A DNA stretch of 36,368 nucleotides from Bryobacterales bacterium (GCA_016789905.1 JAEUQC010000126.1:1-36368), one strand, 5' to 3'; positions 8,157 to 16,171 are shown, counted from the first letter of the stretch. Made by a program: numbers and translations. The notes: generated by a model from the letters alone, not told the origin.

Positions 8157-8361
8157 ACCGCCATCCTTCCGTACCCACCGCGTGACCCACACCGGCATGG
8201 ATGCCCGGCAGCGCCAATAGCCCATCGCGGTCGAACCGCGCCGCCCGCTCGCCATCCGGCGCGCCTGCACGGATGCCCGGCAGCGCCAGCAGCCCATCGC
8301 CGCTTGCCCGCGCCGCCGGAATCACCTTTCGCCAAAACGCCATACCGCCATCCTTCCGTAC
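8143..8361. repeat. Duplicated 5' end of the DUF1549/DUF1553 gene with nested inner repeats
   Basis: A 32-bp sequence covering the ribosome-binding site, start codon and first codons (MAFWR) of the minus-strand gene occurs at 8143-8174. It recurs identically at 8330-8361. Between the two, a second pair of near-identical segments reads GGATGCCCGGCAGCGCCA (from about 8199 and about 8272). The outer copy would start a short frame, MAFWRKVIPAARAS, that reads through to the real gene's upstream region out of register. It looks like a local duplication of the gene start into the divergent intergenic region. Confidence 0.75.
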
Positions 8362-8402
8362 TCGCCACCCCCTTCGCAATGTCGGATGGTGCGCAATCGT
8401 TG

Positions 8403-8408
8403 TACTAT
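8403..8408 (+). promoter_or_regulatory. Possible -10 element of a leaderless AraC-family mRNA
   Basis: TACTAT lies 6 bases before the ATG at 8415, and no ribosome-binding site is visible between them. This fits transcription starting at the start codon. No clear -35 is seen. Confidence 0.3.
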
Positions 8409-8414
8409 CCTGCT

Positions 8415-9236
8415 ATGGCAACCCGGTTCCCCGTCTCCCTCTACGCAACGGCCAACCCGGTCCACCAGAACGTCTTTTACACCGTGCCTCGCGCCGGCCA
8501 CATGATCGGCGGCGCCGACCACCGCGTCCGCCGCGAACATTTCCCCGGCCATGAGCTGATTTATTGCCTTCGCGGCGCTGGCTACGTCCGCTCCCAAGGG
8601 CTTACTCATCGCGTCGGCCCCGGCGCCCTGGCCTGGATCAACTGCCCCCACCCCCACGAACACGGCGCCATCCCAGCAGACCCCTGGGAGGTGCTCTGGA
8701 TTCGCGTCGAAGGGCCACGCCTGGACCAGATGTGTACTATGCTCTCTGCCGCCACCGACCCCGTCTTTCCCGTCGCCAATCCCGTGCCCCTTTTCCACGA
8801 AATCTTCGCCCTTCTCGCCAGCGACTCGCCAGAATCCGCCCCGCTCCTCCACGCCGCCGTCGCCCGGTTGCTGGCCCTCATCTGCTGCGCTCGCCAACGC
8901 GTCGATCCGGCTGTTCCCGCCCCGCTCCGTAAGGCCGTTGAACGCATGAAGCTCTTCTACTTTGAGTCCCATACCGTCGCCGAACTTGCCGCCCTCGCCG
9001 GCATGAGCCAGTCTCACTTCTCCCGTCTCTTCAAGACCGCCTTCGGCACCAGCCCTATCGACTGGCTCCGCCGCGAGCGCATCAGCCAGGCCAAACGCCG
9101 CCTCGGCGATACCAGCGACTCCGTCCAGTGGATCGCCCAGTCCGTCGGCTACCGCGATCGCTTCTTCTTCAGCAAGGACTTTAAGAAGCTCACCGGCTTC
9201 ACTCCCACCGAGTTCCGCGACCGCGAAAAAGGCTGA
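8415..9236 (+). CDS. AraC-family transcriptional regulator
   Basis: A 273-residue protein with an N-terminal cupin-like sensor domain (HFPGHELIYCLRGAGYV, PGALAWINCPHPHEHG). At the C-terminus it has two helix-turn-helix motifs: VAELAALAGMSQSHFSRLFKTAFG and VQWIAQSVGYRDRFFFSKDFKKLTGFTPTEFR. AraC proteins of this type sense sugars or related ligands and activate nearby genes. It is divergent from the DUF1549/DUF1553-propeller-DUF1501 set, so that set is the obvious target candidate. The ATG at 8415 is preferred because the sensor domain begins just after it; an in-frame ATG at 8379 is possible. The longer upstream frame overlaps the divergent gene and has no homology-like content. The coding strand is C-rich, unlike plus-strand genes after 11 kb. 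Confidence 0.88.
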   Translation: MATRFPVSLYATANPVHQNVFYTVPRAGHMIGGADHRVRREHFPGHELIYCLRGAGYVRSQGLTHRVGPGALAWINCPHPHEHGAIPADPWEVLWIRVEGPRLDQMCTMLSAATDPVFPVANPVPLFHEIFALLASDSPESAPLLHAAVARLLALICCARQRVDPAVPAPLRKAVERMKLFYFESHTVAELAALAGMSQSHFSRLFKTAFGTSPIDWLRRERISQAKRRLGDTSDSVQWIAQSVGYRDRFFFSKDFKKLTGFTPTEFRDREKG

Positions 9237-9280
9237 GCTTTTTCCCCTCCCGCGCTTCGCGTAGTGATCCAGAGACAACT

Positions 9281-10582
9281 ATGCGACACCTATTCCTCGC
9301 CACTCTTCTGGCGATTCCCTCGGCGCACGCCGCCGTTAAACTTACCGCTTTGACCATTAGTTCGACCGACGCCAATGGCAAGATCCAGGGCGTTGGCGCG
9401 CACCGCTTCAAAACCGCCCAGCATGGCGGTCATCCGGCCATTTTCCTCATTAAGGGAAGCGATACGGCGGGCGCCATCATCAACGGCCCCAACACCGCCA
9501 AGAACGGCATCGACATCCCGTTGACCGCCGGAACCCACACGTACACGATACTCGCCGAAAAGTCGAACAGTTATAGCTGGAGCAACTACGCCATCCAGTT
9601 CTTCTTCGACCTCTCGAACAACCCGCAAATCTCGGCGCTGGCGCCGCTGAACACCACGTCCACGCTGTTTTTCCCGCCCTTTGAGGCCAACAAAGAGTTC
9701 GTCGAGAACCTGCCCGGCTACCCCGTGAAGACCACCGGCACGCTGGTCTACAAATCGGGGGCCGTGGACGTGAAGCTAACCGCGTTCCAGTTCTCGCAGC
9801 CCGAGCTGTACGGAGTTGACCGCGTGACGTCGCACGAAGTCCGGAGCGACCGTGTGCTCGACTTCGTCGGCGAGTTCACGCTGGAAGTGACGGCGCCGCC
9901 GGAGATCGCCGCCGGAGGCGTTGTCAACGGCGCAAGCTTCACTCCAAAGGTCGCCCCCGGCGCTCTGTTCAGCATCTTCGGCTCCAGTCTCGCGCTAACC
10001 ACCCAGAGCGCGGCGGCCCTGCCGTTGGCTACGAATCTGGGCGGCACCTCCGTCACCATCGGCGGCAAGCCGGCCCCGCTGGTCTTTGTGAGCCCGTCGC
10101 AGATCAACGCCCAGGTGCCGTACGAAACCGCCGAGGCGCAGACGGTGCCCGTTGTCGTCACTGTAAACGGCGTGGCCAGCGCGCCGGTGAACGTGGCGGT
10201 GATGGCGGCGGCGCCCGGCATCTTCCAGTTCGGCCAGAAGCGGGCCGTCGTTCAAAACGCCGACTACACGGTGAACGACACCGGCAATCCGGCGGCCGCC
10301 AACAGCTACGTAATTGCCTACCTCACCGGCGCGGGCCGCCTGGACAACGCCGTGGCCTCCGGCGGCGCCGCCGGAGCCGAACCGCTCAGCCGGCCGCGCG
10401 GCCCGGTTACGGCGGCCATTGCCGACATGCCAGCCGACGTCGCCTTCGGCGGGCTGACACCGGGCTTTGTCGGGCTCATGCAGGTGAACCTGAAGGTGCC
10501 TAACCTGCCGGCCGGAACTTACCCGCTGGTGGTTACAGTGAACGGCGAGAAGAGCAACGCCGCCATGGTAACGGTCCAGTAA
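9281..10582 (+). CDS. Secreted protein with TIGR03437 (Solibacter) C-terminal domain
   Basis: A 433-residue protein with a signal peptide, MRHLFLATLLAIPSAHA. The N-terminal part (about 20-200) is a beta-rich region without recognisable catalytic motifs. From about residue 205 the hallmark TIGR03437 pattern begins: GGVVNGASFTPKVAPGALFSIFGSSLA, then PAPLVFVSPSQINAQVPYE, APGIFQF and GLMQVNLKVPNLPAGTYPLVVTVNG at the end. This domain is expanded in Solibacter and Bryobacter relatives, where it sits at the C-terminus of many secreted proteins; its function is unknown. The gene stands alone between the AraC gene and the sigma factor, 26 bp before the latter. Its coding strand has nearly balanced G and C and lies in the middle of the window's skew transition. 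Confidence 0.85.
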   Translation: MRHLFLATLLAIPSAHAAVKLTALTISSTDANGKIQGVGAHRFKTAQHGGHPAIFLIKGSDTAGAIINGPNTAKNGIDIPLTAGTHTYTILAEKSNSYSWSNYAIQFFFDLSNNPQISALAPLNTTSTLFFPPFEANKEFVENLPGYPVKTTGTLVYKSGAVDVKLTAFQFSQPELYGVDRVTSHEVRSDRVLDFVGEFTLEVTAPPEIAAGGVVNGASFTPKVAPGALFSIFGSSLALTTQSAAALPLATNLGGTSVTIGGKPAPLVFVSPSQINAQVPYETAEAQTVPVVVTVNGVASAPVNVAVMAAAPGIFQFGQKRAVVQNADYTVNDTGNPAAANSYVIAYLTGAGRLDNAVASGGAAGAEPLSRPRGPVTAAIADMPADVAFGGLTPGFVGLMQVNLKVPNLPAGTYPLVVTVNGEKSNAAMVTVQ

Positions 10583-10595
10583 CTGCCTGGCGCGG

Positions 10596-10601
10596 TATCC
10601 T
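10596..10601 (+). promoter_or_regulatory. Possible -10 element of a leaderless sigma-factor mRNA
   Basis: TATCCT lies 7 bases before the ATG at 10609, and no ribosome-binding site lies in between. This is the same arrangement as at the AraC and DUF2237 genes. Confidence 0.3.
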
Positions 10602-10608
10602 GTTACGG

Positions 10609-11127
10609 ATGATGTCATCATCGGCTGACATCGAACAGCTCATCGCTCGTCTGCCGGCTGAATTCTCGGGCAAGGTGTACTACGTGGCCTTGCGAAAACT
10701 GCGGTCGAAAACCGCCGCCGAGGACGTGCGAAATGAGACGTTCGTCCGTGCCATCCAAGCCCTGCGCGCCGGAGCGCTTCGGTCCCCCGAAGCGCTTCCG
10801 GCGTTTGTACTGGGCATTGCGCGCAATGTCATTCTGGAGGAACTCCGCAAAGGCGGCCGGACCGACGAAATTGGAGACCGCGACTTTGCGGCGGCGCCGG
10901 ACTCGCCGCCGGACCCGGGGCTGCGGCGGGCCATTGAAGCTACGCTCACCCGCCTGAGACCACGGGAGCGGGACATCCTGCGCCTGGCCTATTATGAGGA
11001 CCTGTCCAAGGACGAGATCTCCGAACGGCTCGGGATCATACCGGACCGGGTTCGTTTGGTGAAATCCCGCGCCCTGCGGAGCTTCCGCGAACTCTACGGG
11101 CGGCTGACGGAGGCATCGCGAAAATAG
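10609..11127 (+). CDS. ECF-type RNA polymerase sigma factor
   Basis: A 172-residue sigma-70 family protein. Region 2 is visible as LRKLRSKTAAEDVRNETFVRAIQAL and PEALPAFVLGIARNVILEELRK (-10 recognition and core binding). Region 4 is LTRLRPRERDILRLAYYEDLSKDEISERLGIIPDRVRLVKSRALRSFRELYG, a helix-turn-helix for -35 recognition. ECF factors direct polymerase to stress or surface regulons and are usually held inactive by a co-encoded anti-sigma factor. The next gene is exactly that, and its longest possible start overlaps this stop (TAGTG). A second ATG at 10612 is an equally good start. The genes that follow, including the CHAT protein, may belong to its own regulon. Confidence 0.9.
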   Translation: MMSSSADIEQLIARLPAEFSGKVYYVALRKLRSKTAAEDVRNETFVRAIQALRAGALRSPEALPAFVLGIARNVILEELRKGGRTDEIGDRDFAAAPDSPPDPGLRRAIEATLTRLRPRERDILRLAYYEDLSKDEISERLGIIPDRVRLVKSRALRSFRELYGRLTEASRK

Positions 11128-11171
11128 TGGATACAAATGGCCGAAACCCAACACTTACAGGTGGAGCACCT

Positions 11172-11855
11172 TTGCTGCACGAAGAAGCCAAGTCGCGCGA
11201 GATGGCCGATGCCTACGTCCGCGGCCGCCTGACCGTGGCCGAGAGCAATGCGTTTGAGGCCCACTTCTTCGAGTGCGGCGAATGTTGGAACGACGTGGAG
11301 ACCCTGAACGCTCTTCGCGATGGCGTGCGGGACGCCGTCCGGCGCGGGGCGTTCGACACCGCCGAGCCGGCCGCGTTCTGGAAATGGGCGTTCGCGGCGG
11401 CGGCCATTCTGCTTGCCGGCCTGGCGACGTGGACATTCGGCATGGAGATTCCCCGCCTGCGGCAGGAAGTGGCGCGAGCGCTGCACGCCGTGCCTGCGCC
11501 GCGGGAGCCGGTGGAAGCGCCAGTCCCGGTGGCGATGGCCCAGGCGAACCTGCCGTTGGTAATGCTGGAAGCCTCCCGCGCCGAGGAAGCAACGGCGGTG
11601 CGCGTGCCAGCGGCGGCCGGGCAGGTGGCCTTCTGGCTGGACGCGCCGGCGGCGGGGCCGGGTTCGTTCCGGTTCGTTATTGCGAACGCGCAGGGCGCGA
11701 CGGTGGAGACGTTGGAAGGGTTGACGGCCAATGGGCACGGGGCGCTGACGGCGGCCCTGCCTTCGGCGCGCCTCCCCGTGGGCCGCTATACGGCGCGATT
11801 GTTCGGCGCCAATGGCGCGCTGGCCGCCGAATACAAGTTCTCGATATCCAGGTGA
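11172..11855 (+). CDS. Zinc-finger anti-sigma factor, single-pass membrane protein
   Basis: The zinc-binding signature H-x3-C-x2-C is visible in EAHFFECGECW. It is followed by one membrane segment (WKWAFAAAAILLAGLATWTFG) and a C-terminal beta-sandwich-like extracytoplasmic domain (from about VRVPAAAGQVAFWLDAP). This is the layout of transmembrane anti-sigma factors that bind the cognate ECF factor inside the cell. I prefer the TTG start at 11172. It has a strong ribosome-binding site, AGGTGGAG (11159-11166), 5 bases upstream, and gives (M)LHEEAKSREMADAYVRGRLT, which resembles family N-termini. The alternative is GTG at 11127, overlapping the sigma stop and adding 15 residues. The downstream CHAT gene begins 4 bp after the stop. 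Confidence 0.8.
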   Translation: MLHEEAKSREMADAYVRGRLTVAESNAFEAHFFECGECWNDVETLNALRDGVRDAVRRGAFDTAEPAAFWKWAFAAAAILLAGLATWTFGMEIPRLRQEVARALHAVPAPREPVEAPVPVAMAQANLPLVMLEASRAEEATAVRVPAAAGQVAFWLDAPAAGPGSFRFVIANAQGATVETLEGLTANGHGALTAALPSARLPVGRYTARLFGANGALAAEYKFSISR

Positions 11856-11859
11856 ACCG

Positions 11860-14800
11860 ATGAGACGACTGGCGCTATTGTTGCCGCTGCTGCCCGTGTT
11901 GGCGCAGGAGCCCTTTAACGGTGCCCCCATCGAGCGCGCCATCGCCACGGGCGAGACGCTGGCCTTCTCCTATCCGGTTCAGGCCGGGCAGTTCGTGCTG
12001 GTTCGCGCGCACCAGTTGGAGGGTAATGTACAGATCGCGCTGGTGGACACGGCCGGGAAGAAGATCATCGACCGGGACGTTCTGAGCGCGCTGGGCGCGG
12101 AAATCGCCCCGTGGATCGCCGATGCCAGCGGCAACTGCCGCATAGAGATACGCAATCCCTCGCAGCGCCAGGCGCGGTTCCGCCTGGAGGCCAGCATGGC
12201 GACGCCAACGGAGGCGGACCGCCACCGGCACACCGCCATGATGACCACGATGACGGCGGCGGGCTTTGTGAAGGAACGTACGAAGGAAGGCTATGGGAAG
12301 GCCGTGGAGACCTTTCGGGCGGCACTCGCCGAATGGCGTCTGGCTGGGGACAAGCTGAACGAAGCGACCACGGCCAACCAGGCCGGCGTGCCCACGTATT
12401 TGCTGGGAAAGACCGAGGACGCGCGGGCGCTATTTGATTCCGTGCTGACCCTCGTGGGCGACTCGCCTGACGCGATGGCGGTAGTGGCGTCGGCGCTCAG
12501 TAACAGCGGCCAGGCGTATCTGTCGCTGGGCAATCTGGCGATGTCGCGCCAGCGGCTGGAGCAGGCAATCGTGATCCGGCAAAAAATGGCCGATACCCAG
12601 GGAGAGTCGTTTTCCCACACCAACATCGCCAACGTCTACCGGCGGCTGGGGGAACTGGAACTCGCCTCGCAGTCCGTGCGGCGCGCCATTGAACTGCAGC
12701 GGCAGAACAAGGACCTGGGCGCCGAGATGGTGGCGCGGCACAACCTGGCCGCCATCTACATGGACGCGCGGAACTACCAGGGCGCGCTGGAGGAGTTTTC
12801 CATCGAGCTCAAATATGCGCGGGACACGAAGAACCAGACATCGGAATACCACGCGCTGGAGGGTTTGACGCGGGTCTACTCCGCGTTGGGAGAGCCCGCG
12901 CTGGCGCGCCAGTTTGGGGAGCAGATGGTGGACTTGGCACGGCGGACCGGGACACAGCAGATTCTGTCGGCGGCGCTGTTCACGCATGGCTCGACCTTGC
13001 AGAAGTCGCGTGAACTGAAGGGGGCTCGGGCGTTGATGGAAGAGTCGCTGGGCGTGGCGCGGAAGGCGGAACTGCCGTTGCAGGTGGCGGGGGCGCTGAA
13101 CGGGCTATGCAACGTGCTGACCGGCATGGGCGAATATGCGGCGGCACGGCCCGTTTCGGCCGAGGCGGTGCCGTTGAACCGGAAGGTGGCGCCGGGCACG
13201 GGGCTGCCGCGGGCGTTGACGTGCGCGGCAGGATTGGAAACGCAGGCGCAACGGCACGACGCGGCGGCGAAGCTGCTGGAAGAGGCGCTGACGGTGGCCA
13301 CGGGGCCGGAGGCGCGGACGGCGGTGCTGGGCGAACTGGCGAGGATGGAGAGCCGGCGCGGGGACGCGCGGGCGGGCCTGTTGTACCTGGAAGAGGCGGC
13401 GGCGCTGACGGAGGCGTCGCGGGCTGCCGTACGGGACCCGGCGGTGCGAGCGGCCGCCGGCGCCGAGCAGGCGAGCCGCGGGGCGCTTTACACCGAACTG
13501 ATGATGGCGCTGCACAAAGCCGAGCCGGACAGCGGATACGCGCGGCGGGCCTACGAAATGGCCGAGCGGACCCGGGCCCGAAGCTTTGCGGAGATGATTG
13601 CCGATGCGCGGGCGTTCGCGCCACCGGTGCGATCGCCCGAAGACGCCAAGCGCGAGAGCCAACTGGTGGCGGCGATTACCGGGGTGCAGCGCCAACTGTT
13701 CCGCGATGGGGTGACGGCGGAACGGCGGAAGGCGCTGCTGCTGGAATTGGCCGGGGCGGAGAGCGAACTGGGGCTGTTTCAGGCGCGGCTGGCGCGGGGC
13801 CCGGCACGCGAGATGGAGGCTTCTGTGAATGTGGCCCGGATCCAGAGCGAACTGCTGGACGACAAGAGCGCGCTGGTCTCCTACTCGCTGGGACGCAATG
13901 AGTCGTATGCGTGGGTGGTGACGCGAGAAGGCTTCCGCGCCATCCCGCTGGCGGGAAGGGAAGGGATTGAAACGAGCGTGGAAGCGCTGCGGGCGATGCT
14001 GGGCAAGCCGGTGAGCGCGTTGACGGCGGGACGGTCAATGGGAGCGATTGACGCGGAGGCGAGGCGGCTGCAAGGGCTGGTGCTGCGGCCCCTGGCGGGG
14101 GCGCTGGCAGGGAAAACGCGGCTGGTGATTGTGCCGGATGGCCGGCTGCACTACCTGCCATTTGAGGTGTTGCCCGGCGTGTTGGAGCAGTACCGGATTT
14201 CGTATGCGCCATCGGCATCGGTGCTGGCGGCGCTGCGGAACCGGGCGGCCGGAAGGACGACGCCGGAGCGGACGCTGTTGGCGGTGGCGGATCCGGTGGT
14301 GAGCGGAGCGGTTGGGGAGCAACGGGGGTTCGCGTTCACTCGTTTGCCGCAGGCGCGTCTGGAGGCGGAAGCGTTGCGGGGACTGTTCACGGGAGCGCGT
14401 GTGCTGGCCGGCGCGGAGGCGGGGGAAGGCGCGGTGAAACGGGAGGAGTTGGGCGGGTACCGATACCTGCACTTCGCCACCCACGGCTACTTTGATGAGG
14501 CCTATCCGGCGCGCAGCGGACTGGTGTTGGGCCAAGGCGGCGACGACGACGGATTCCTGCAGGCGCGGGAGATATTCGGGATGACACTACGGGCCGAAGT
14601 GGTGACGCTTTCGGCCTGTCAATCGGGATTGGGAAGGCTGTTGGAAGGGGAGGGTGTGATGGGGCTCTCTCGGGCGTTCCTGTACGCCGGGGCGCAGAGC
14701 ATGGTGGTGAGTTTGTGGAACGTGAACGACGCGGCGACCGCGGAACTGATGCGCCGGTTCTATAGCCATTTGAAGGGTGGCGTGGCGCGGGATGAGGCTT

Positions 14801-14898
14801 TGCGGCGGGCGAAGCTGGGGCTGATGAAAGGACCGAACCGATTGTGGCGGCACCCGTACTTCTGGGCGCCGTTCGTATATTCGGGCGACGGGGCGTAG
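11860..14898 (+). CDS. TPR-CHAT domain protein (caspase-like protease)
   Basis: A 1012-residue protein. It begins with a signal peptide (MRRLALLLPLLPVLAQ), then a short beta domain (about 20-110, 'AFSYPVQAGQFVLVRAHQLEGNVQIALVD'). A long array of tetratricopeptide repeats follows (about 125-560), and a C-terminal CHAT domain (about 690-1012). The catalytic dyad is present: H875 in LHFATHG and C920 in LSACQSG. The family-typical GEGVMGLSRAFLYAGAQSMVVSLWNVND and the C-terminal RHPYFWAPFVYSGDG are also visible. CHAT proteases are caspase/separase relatives used in signalling and in some defence systems. This one appears exported and is co-transcribed with a sigma/anti-sigma pair, so cell-envelope signalling is more likely than a cytoplasmic death effector. 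The ATG at 11860 is 4 bp after the anti-sigma stop. Confidence 0.9.
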   Translation: MRRLALLLPLLPVLAQEPFNGAPIERAIATGETLAFSYPVQAGQFVLVRAHQLEGNVQIALVDTAGKKIIDRDVLSALGAEIAPWIADASGNCRIEIRNPSQRQARFRLEASMATPTEADRHRHTAMMTTMTAAGFVKERTKEGYGKAVETFRAALAEWRLAGDKLNEATTANQAGVPTYLLGKTEDARALFDSVLTLVGDSPDAMAVVASALSNSGQAYLSLGNLAMSRQRLEQAIVIRQKMADTQGESFSHTNIANVYRRLGELELASQSVRRAIELQRQNKDLGAEMVARHNLAAIYMDARNYQGALEEFSIELKYARDTKNQTSEYHALEGLTRVYSALGEPALARQFGEQMVDLARRTGTQQILSAALFTHGSTLQKSRELKGARALMEESLGVARKAELPLQVAGALNGLCNVLTGMGEYAAARPVSAEAVPLNRKVAPGTGLPRALTCAAGLETQAQRHDAAAKLLEEALTVATGPEARTAVLGELARMESRRGDARAGLLYLEEAAALTEASRAAVRDPAVRAAAGAEQASRGALYTELMMALHKAEPDSGYARRAYEMAERTRARSFAEMIADARAFAPPVRSPEDAKRESQLVAAITGVQRQLFRDGVTAERRKALLLELAGAESELGLFQARLARGPAREMEASVNVARIQSELLDDKSALVSYSLGRNESYAWVVTREGFRAIPLAGREGIETSVEALRAMLGKPVSALTAGRSMGAIDAEARRLQGLVLRPLAGALAGKTRLVIVPDGRLHYLPFEVLPGVLEQYRISYAPSASVLAALRNRAAGRTTPERTLLAVADPVVSGAVGEQRGFAFTRLPQARLEAEALRGLFTGARVLAGAEAGEGAVKREELGGYRYLHFATHGYFDEAYPARSGLVLGQGGDDDGFLQAREIFGMTLRAEVVTLSACQSGLGRLLEGEGVMGLSRAFLYAGAQSMVVSLWNVNDAATAELMRRFYSHLKGGVARDEALRRAKLGLMKGPNRLWRHPYFWAPFVYSGDGA

Positions 14899-14937
14899 TT
14901 TCCGGATACAAACAGCAAGTGGCGCGCACTCTATGCC

Positions 14938-15792
14938 ATGAGCGCGGCGGCTGTTCCCATCAATCGATCGAATCCGATACCCGGGCGGGGCCGGCGATGT
15001 ACGGTGAGACTGCATTATCCGCCGTCGTGGGCGGTGCGGCCGAACCCGATGGCGGCGGAGTTAGAGCGGCGAGCACTCGCGTGGCTGGGGGCGGACGCGG
15101 CGGCGCGGATTCGCCCGTTTGCCGTGGGGGAGATGGCGAACTGGCCGTTTCCGTTCGCCGATGAGGAGCGGGCGGAGGTGATCACAATGCTATTGGCCCT
15201 GCACGTGGCCGGCGTGGATTCGGGCGAGTTGGACAGCGCATTGGCGAGGGGGATGAGCCCGGAGTGGATGGCGAGATTCGCGGCGAGTGCCGTTGGCGGC
15301 GGGGACCATTTGGCGCGGCGCAGGGCGGACATGGGAACGTCGCGGTTTATTGCGTTGGTCTCGTACCAGTTGGGTTGGGAGGTGCCGGGGGCGGTGCTGG
15401 CGGACGCGGACATGCGCGCGGTGGAAGTGGCCGCTGGGAACTGCGTGGCAATTGGCCGCGACCTGTTCGGCTTCGGCGGGGACGCCCGGGAGTGCGCGCC
15501 GAATCTGCTGACCGAAGTGATGGCGGAGTTCGGGGACTCCGTGGGAGACGCGTTCAAATGGGCGGCGCAAATGCATACGCGGCAGGTGCGGGACGTGCGG
15601 CGGCATGAGACGGCGCTGGTGGCGCGGTACCCGGAGCACCCGATGTTGACGGCGTGGTTCGACGCGCTGCACTGCATGATTTATGGCTTTGCACAGTGGC
15701 ACGCGCGGGCGCCGAAGTATTCGGCGACGCAGGAATTGGCCGGGTGGACGGTGCAAATTGCTGTGTCGCCGGCGTGTCCGGACCCGTTTTAA
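14938..15792 (+). CDS. Terpene synthase-fold protein with degenerate metal-binding motifs
   Basis: A 284-residue protein that follows the bacterial class I terpene synthase layout. It has LHYPPSWAVRPNPMAAELERRALAWL at 25-50 (compare the usual 'P....NP......W'), a helix leading to VDSGELD (93-99) where DDxxD/E belongs, RRRADMG near 127, and SYQLGWEVP (142-150). It then has RDLFGFGGD (174-182) where NDxxSxxxE belongs, NLLTEVMAEFGDSVGDA, and WHARAPKY (254-261) where W....RY is usual. So the fold signature is clear, but N becomes R, S becomes G, E becomes D, and the first acidic motif keeps only part of its aspartates. It may be a non-canonical cyclase, a diphosphate-binding protein or an inactive relative. 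An in-frame GTG at 15004 is an alternative start. It lies 39 bp after the CHAT gene. Confidence 0.7.
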   Translation: MSAAAVPINRSNPIPGRGRRCTVRLHYPPSWAVRPNPMAAELERRALAWLGADAAARIRPFAVGEMANWPFPFADEERAEVITMLLALHVAGVDSGELDSALARGMSPEWMARFAASAVGGGDHLARRRADMGTSRFIALVSYQLGWEVPGAVLADADMRAVEVAAGNCVAIGRDLFGFGGDARECAPNLLTEVMAEFGDSVGDAFKWAAQMHTRQVRDVRRHETALVARYPEHPMLTAWFDALHCMIYGFAQWHARAPKYSATQELAGWTVQIAVSPACPDPF

Positions 15793-15794
15793 GC

Positions 15795-15800
15795 TACCTT
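15795..15800 (+). promoter_or_regulatory. Possible -10 element before the DUF2237 gene
   Basis: TACCTT lies 8 bases upstream of the ATG at 15809. The short gap to the preceding stop (16 bp) carries no ribosome-binding site. Confidence 0.25.
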
Positions 15801-15808
15801 GGTTGTGT

Positions 15809-16171
15809 ATGGTTAAGAACGTTTTGGGTGGTGTGCTGCAGACCTGTTGTACGGATCCGTTGACCGGTTTTTACCGCGACGGGAAGTGCAATACTGGGCC
15901 GGAGGATGTAGGAAAGCACCATGTGTGCGTGACGGTGACCGAGGAGTTTCTGCTGCACCAGGCTTCGATTGGGAATGACCTTATCACGCCGCGGCCGCAG
16001 TGGGGCTTTCCGGGGTTGAAGCCGGGCGATTCGTGGTGTGTGTGTACGGAGATGTGGAAGCTGTCGCACGAGGCGGGTATCCGGGCGCCCGTTCGGCTGG
16101 AGGCGACGCACGAGAATGCGTTGGAGGACGTGACGTTGGAGATGCTGTCGGCCAGCGCGAGGTTGAATTAG
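15809..16171 (+). CDS. DUF2237 family protein
   Basis: A 120-residue protein matching the small DUF2237 family over its whole length. It has KNVLGGVLQTCCTDPLTGFYRDGKCNTGPEDVGKHHVCVTVTEEFL at the N-terminus, then GNDLITPRPQWGFPGLKPGDSWCVCTEMW, then LEATHENALEDVTLEML. Cysteines are conserved in CCTDP, GKCNTG, HVC and WCVC, which suggests metal binding or redox chemistry. The biochemical function of the family is unknown. The start ATG immediately precedes the conserved motif (MVKNVLGG), so it is secure. It lies 16 bp after the terpene-synthase-like gene on the same strand and could be the last gene of that run, though a short promoter-like hexamer precedes it. Confidence 0.9.
   Translation: MVKNVLGGVLQTCCTDPLTGFYRDGKCNTGPEDVGKHHVCVTVTEEFLLHQASIGNDLITPRPQWGFPGLKPGDSWCVCTEMWKLSHEAGIRAPVRLEATHENALEDVTLEMLSASARLN

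Noticed and set aside
11860..14898. CHAT protein as an anti-phage death effector
   Set aside because: It has a signal peptide and sits with a sigma/anti-sigma pair. No gasdermin, reverse transcriptase, nuclease sensor or other defence partner is adjacent.
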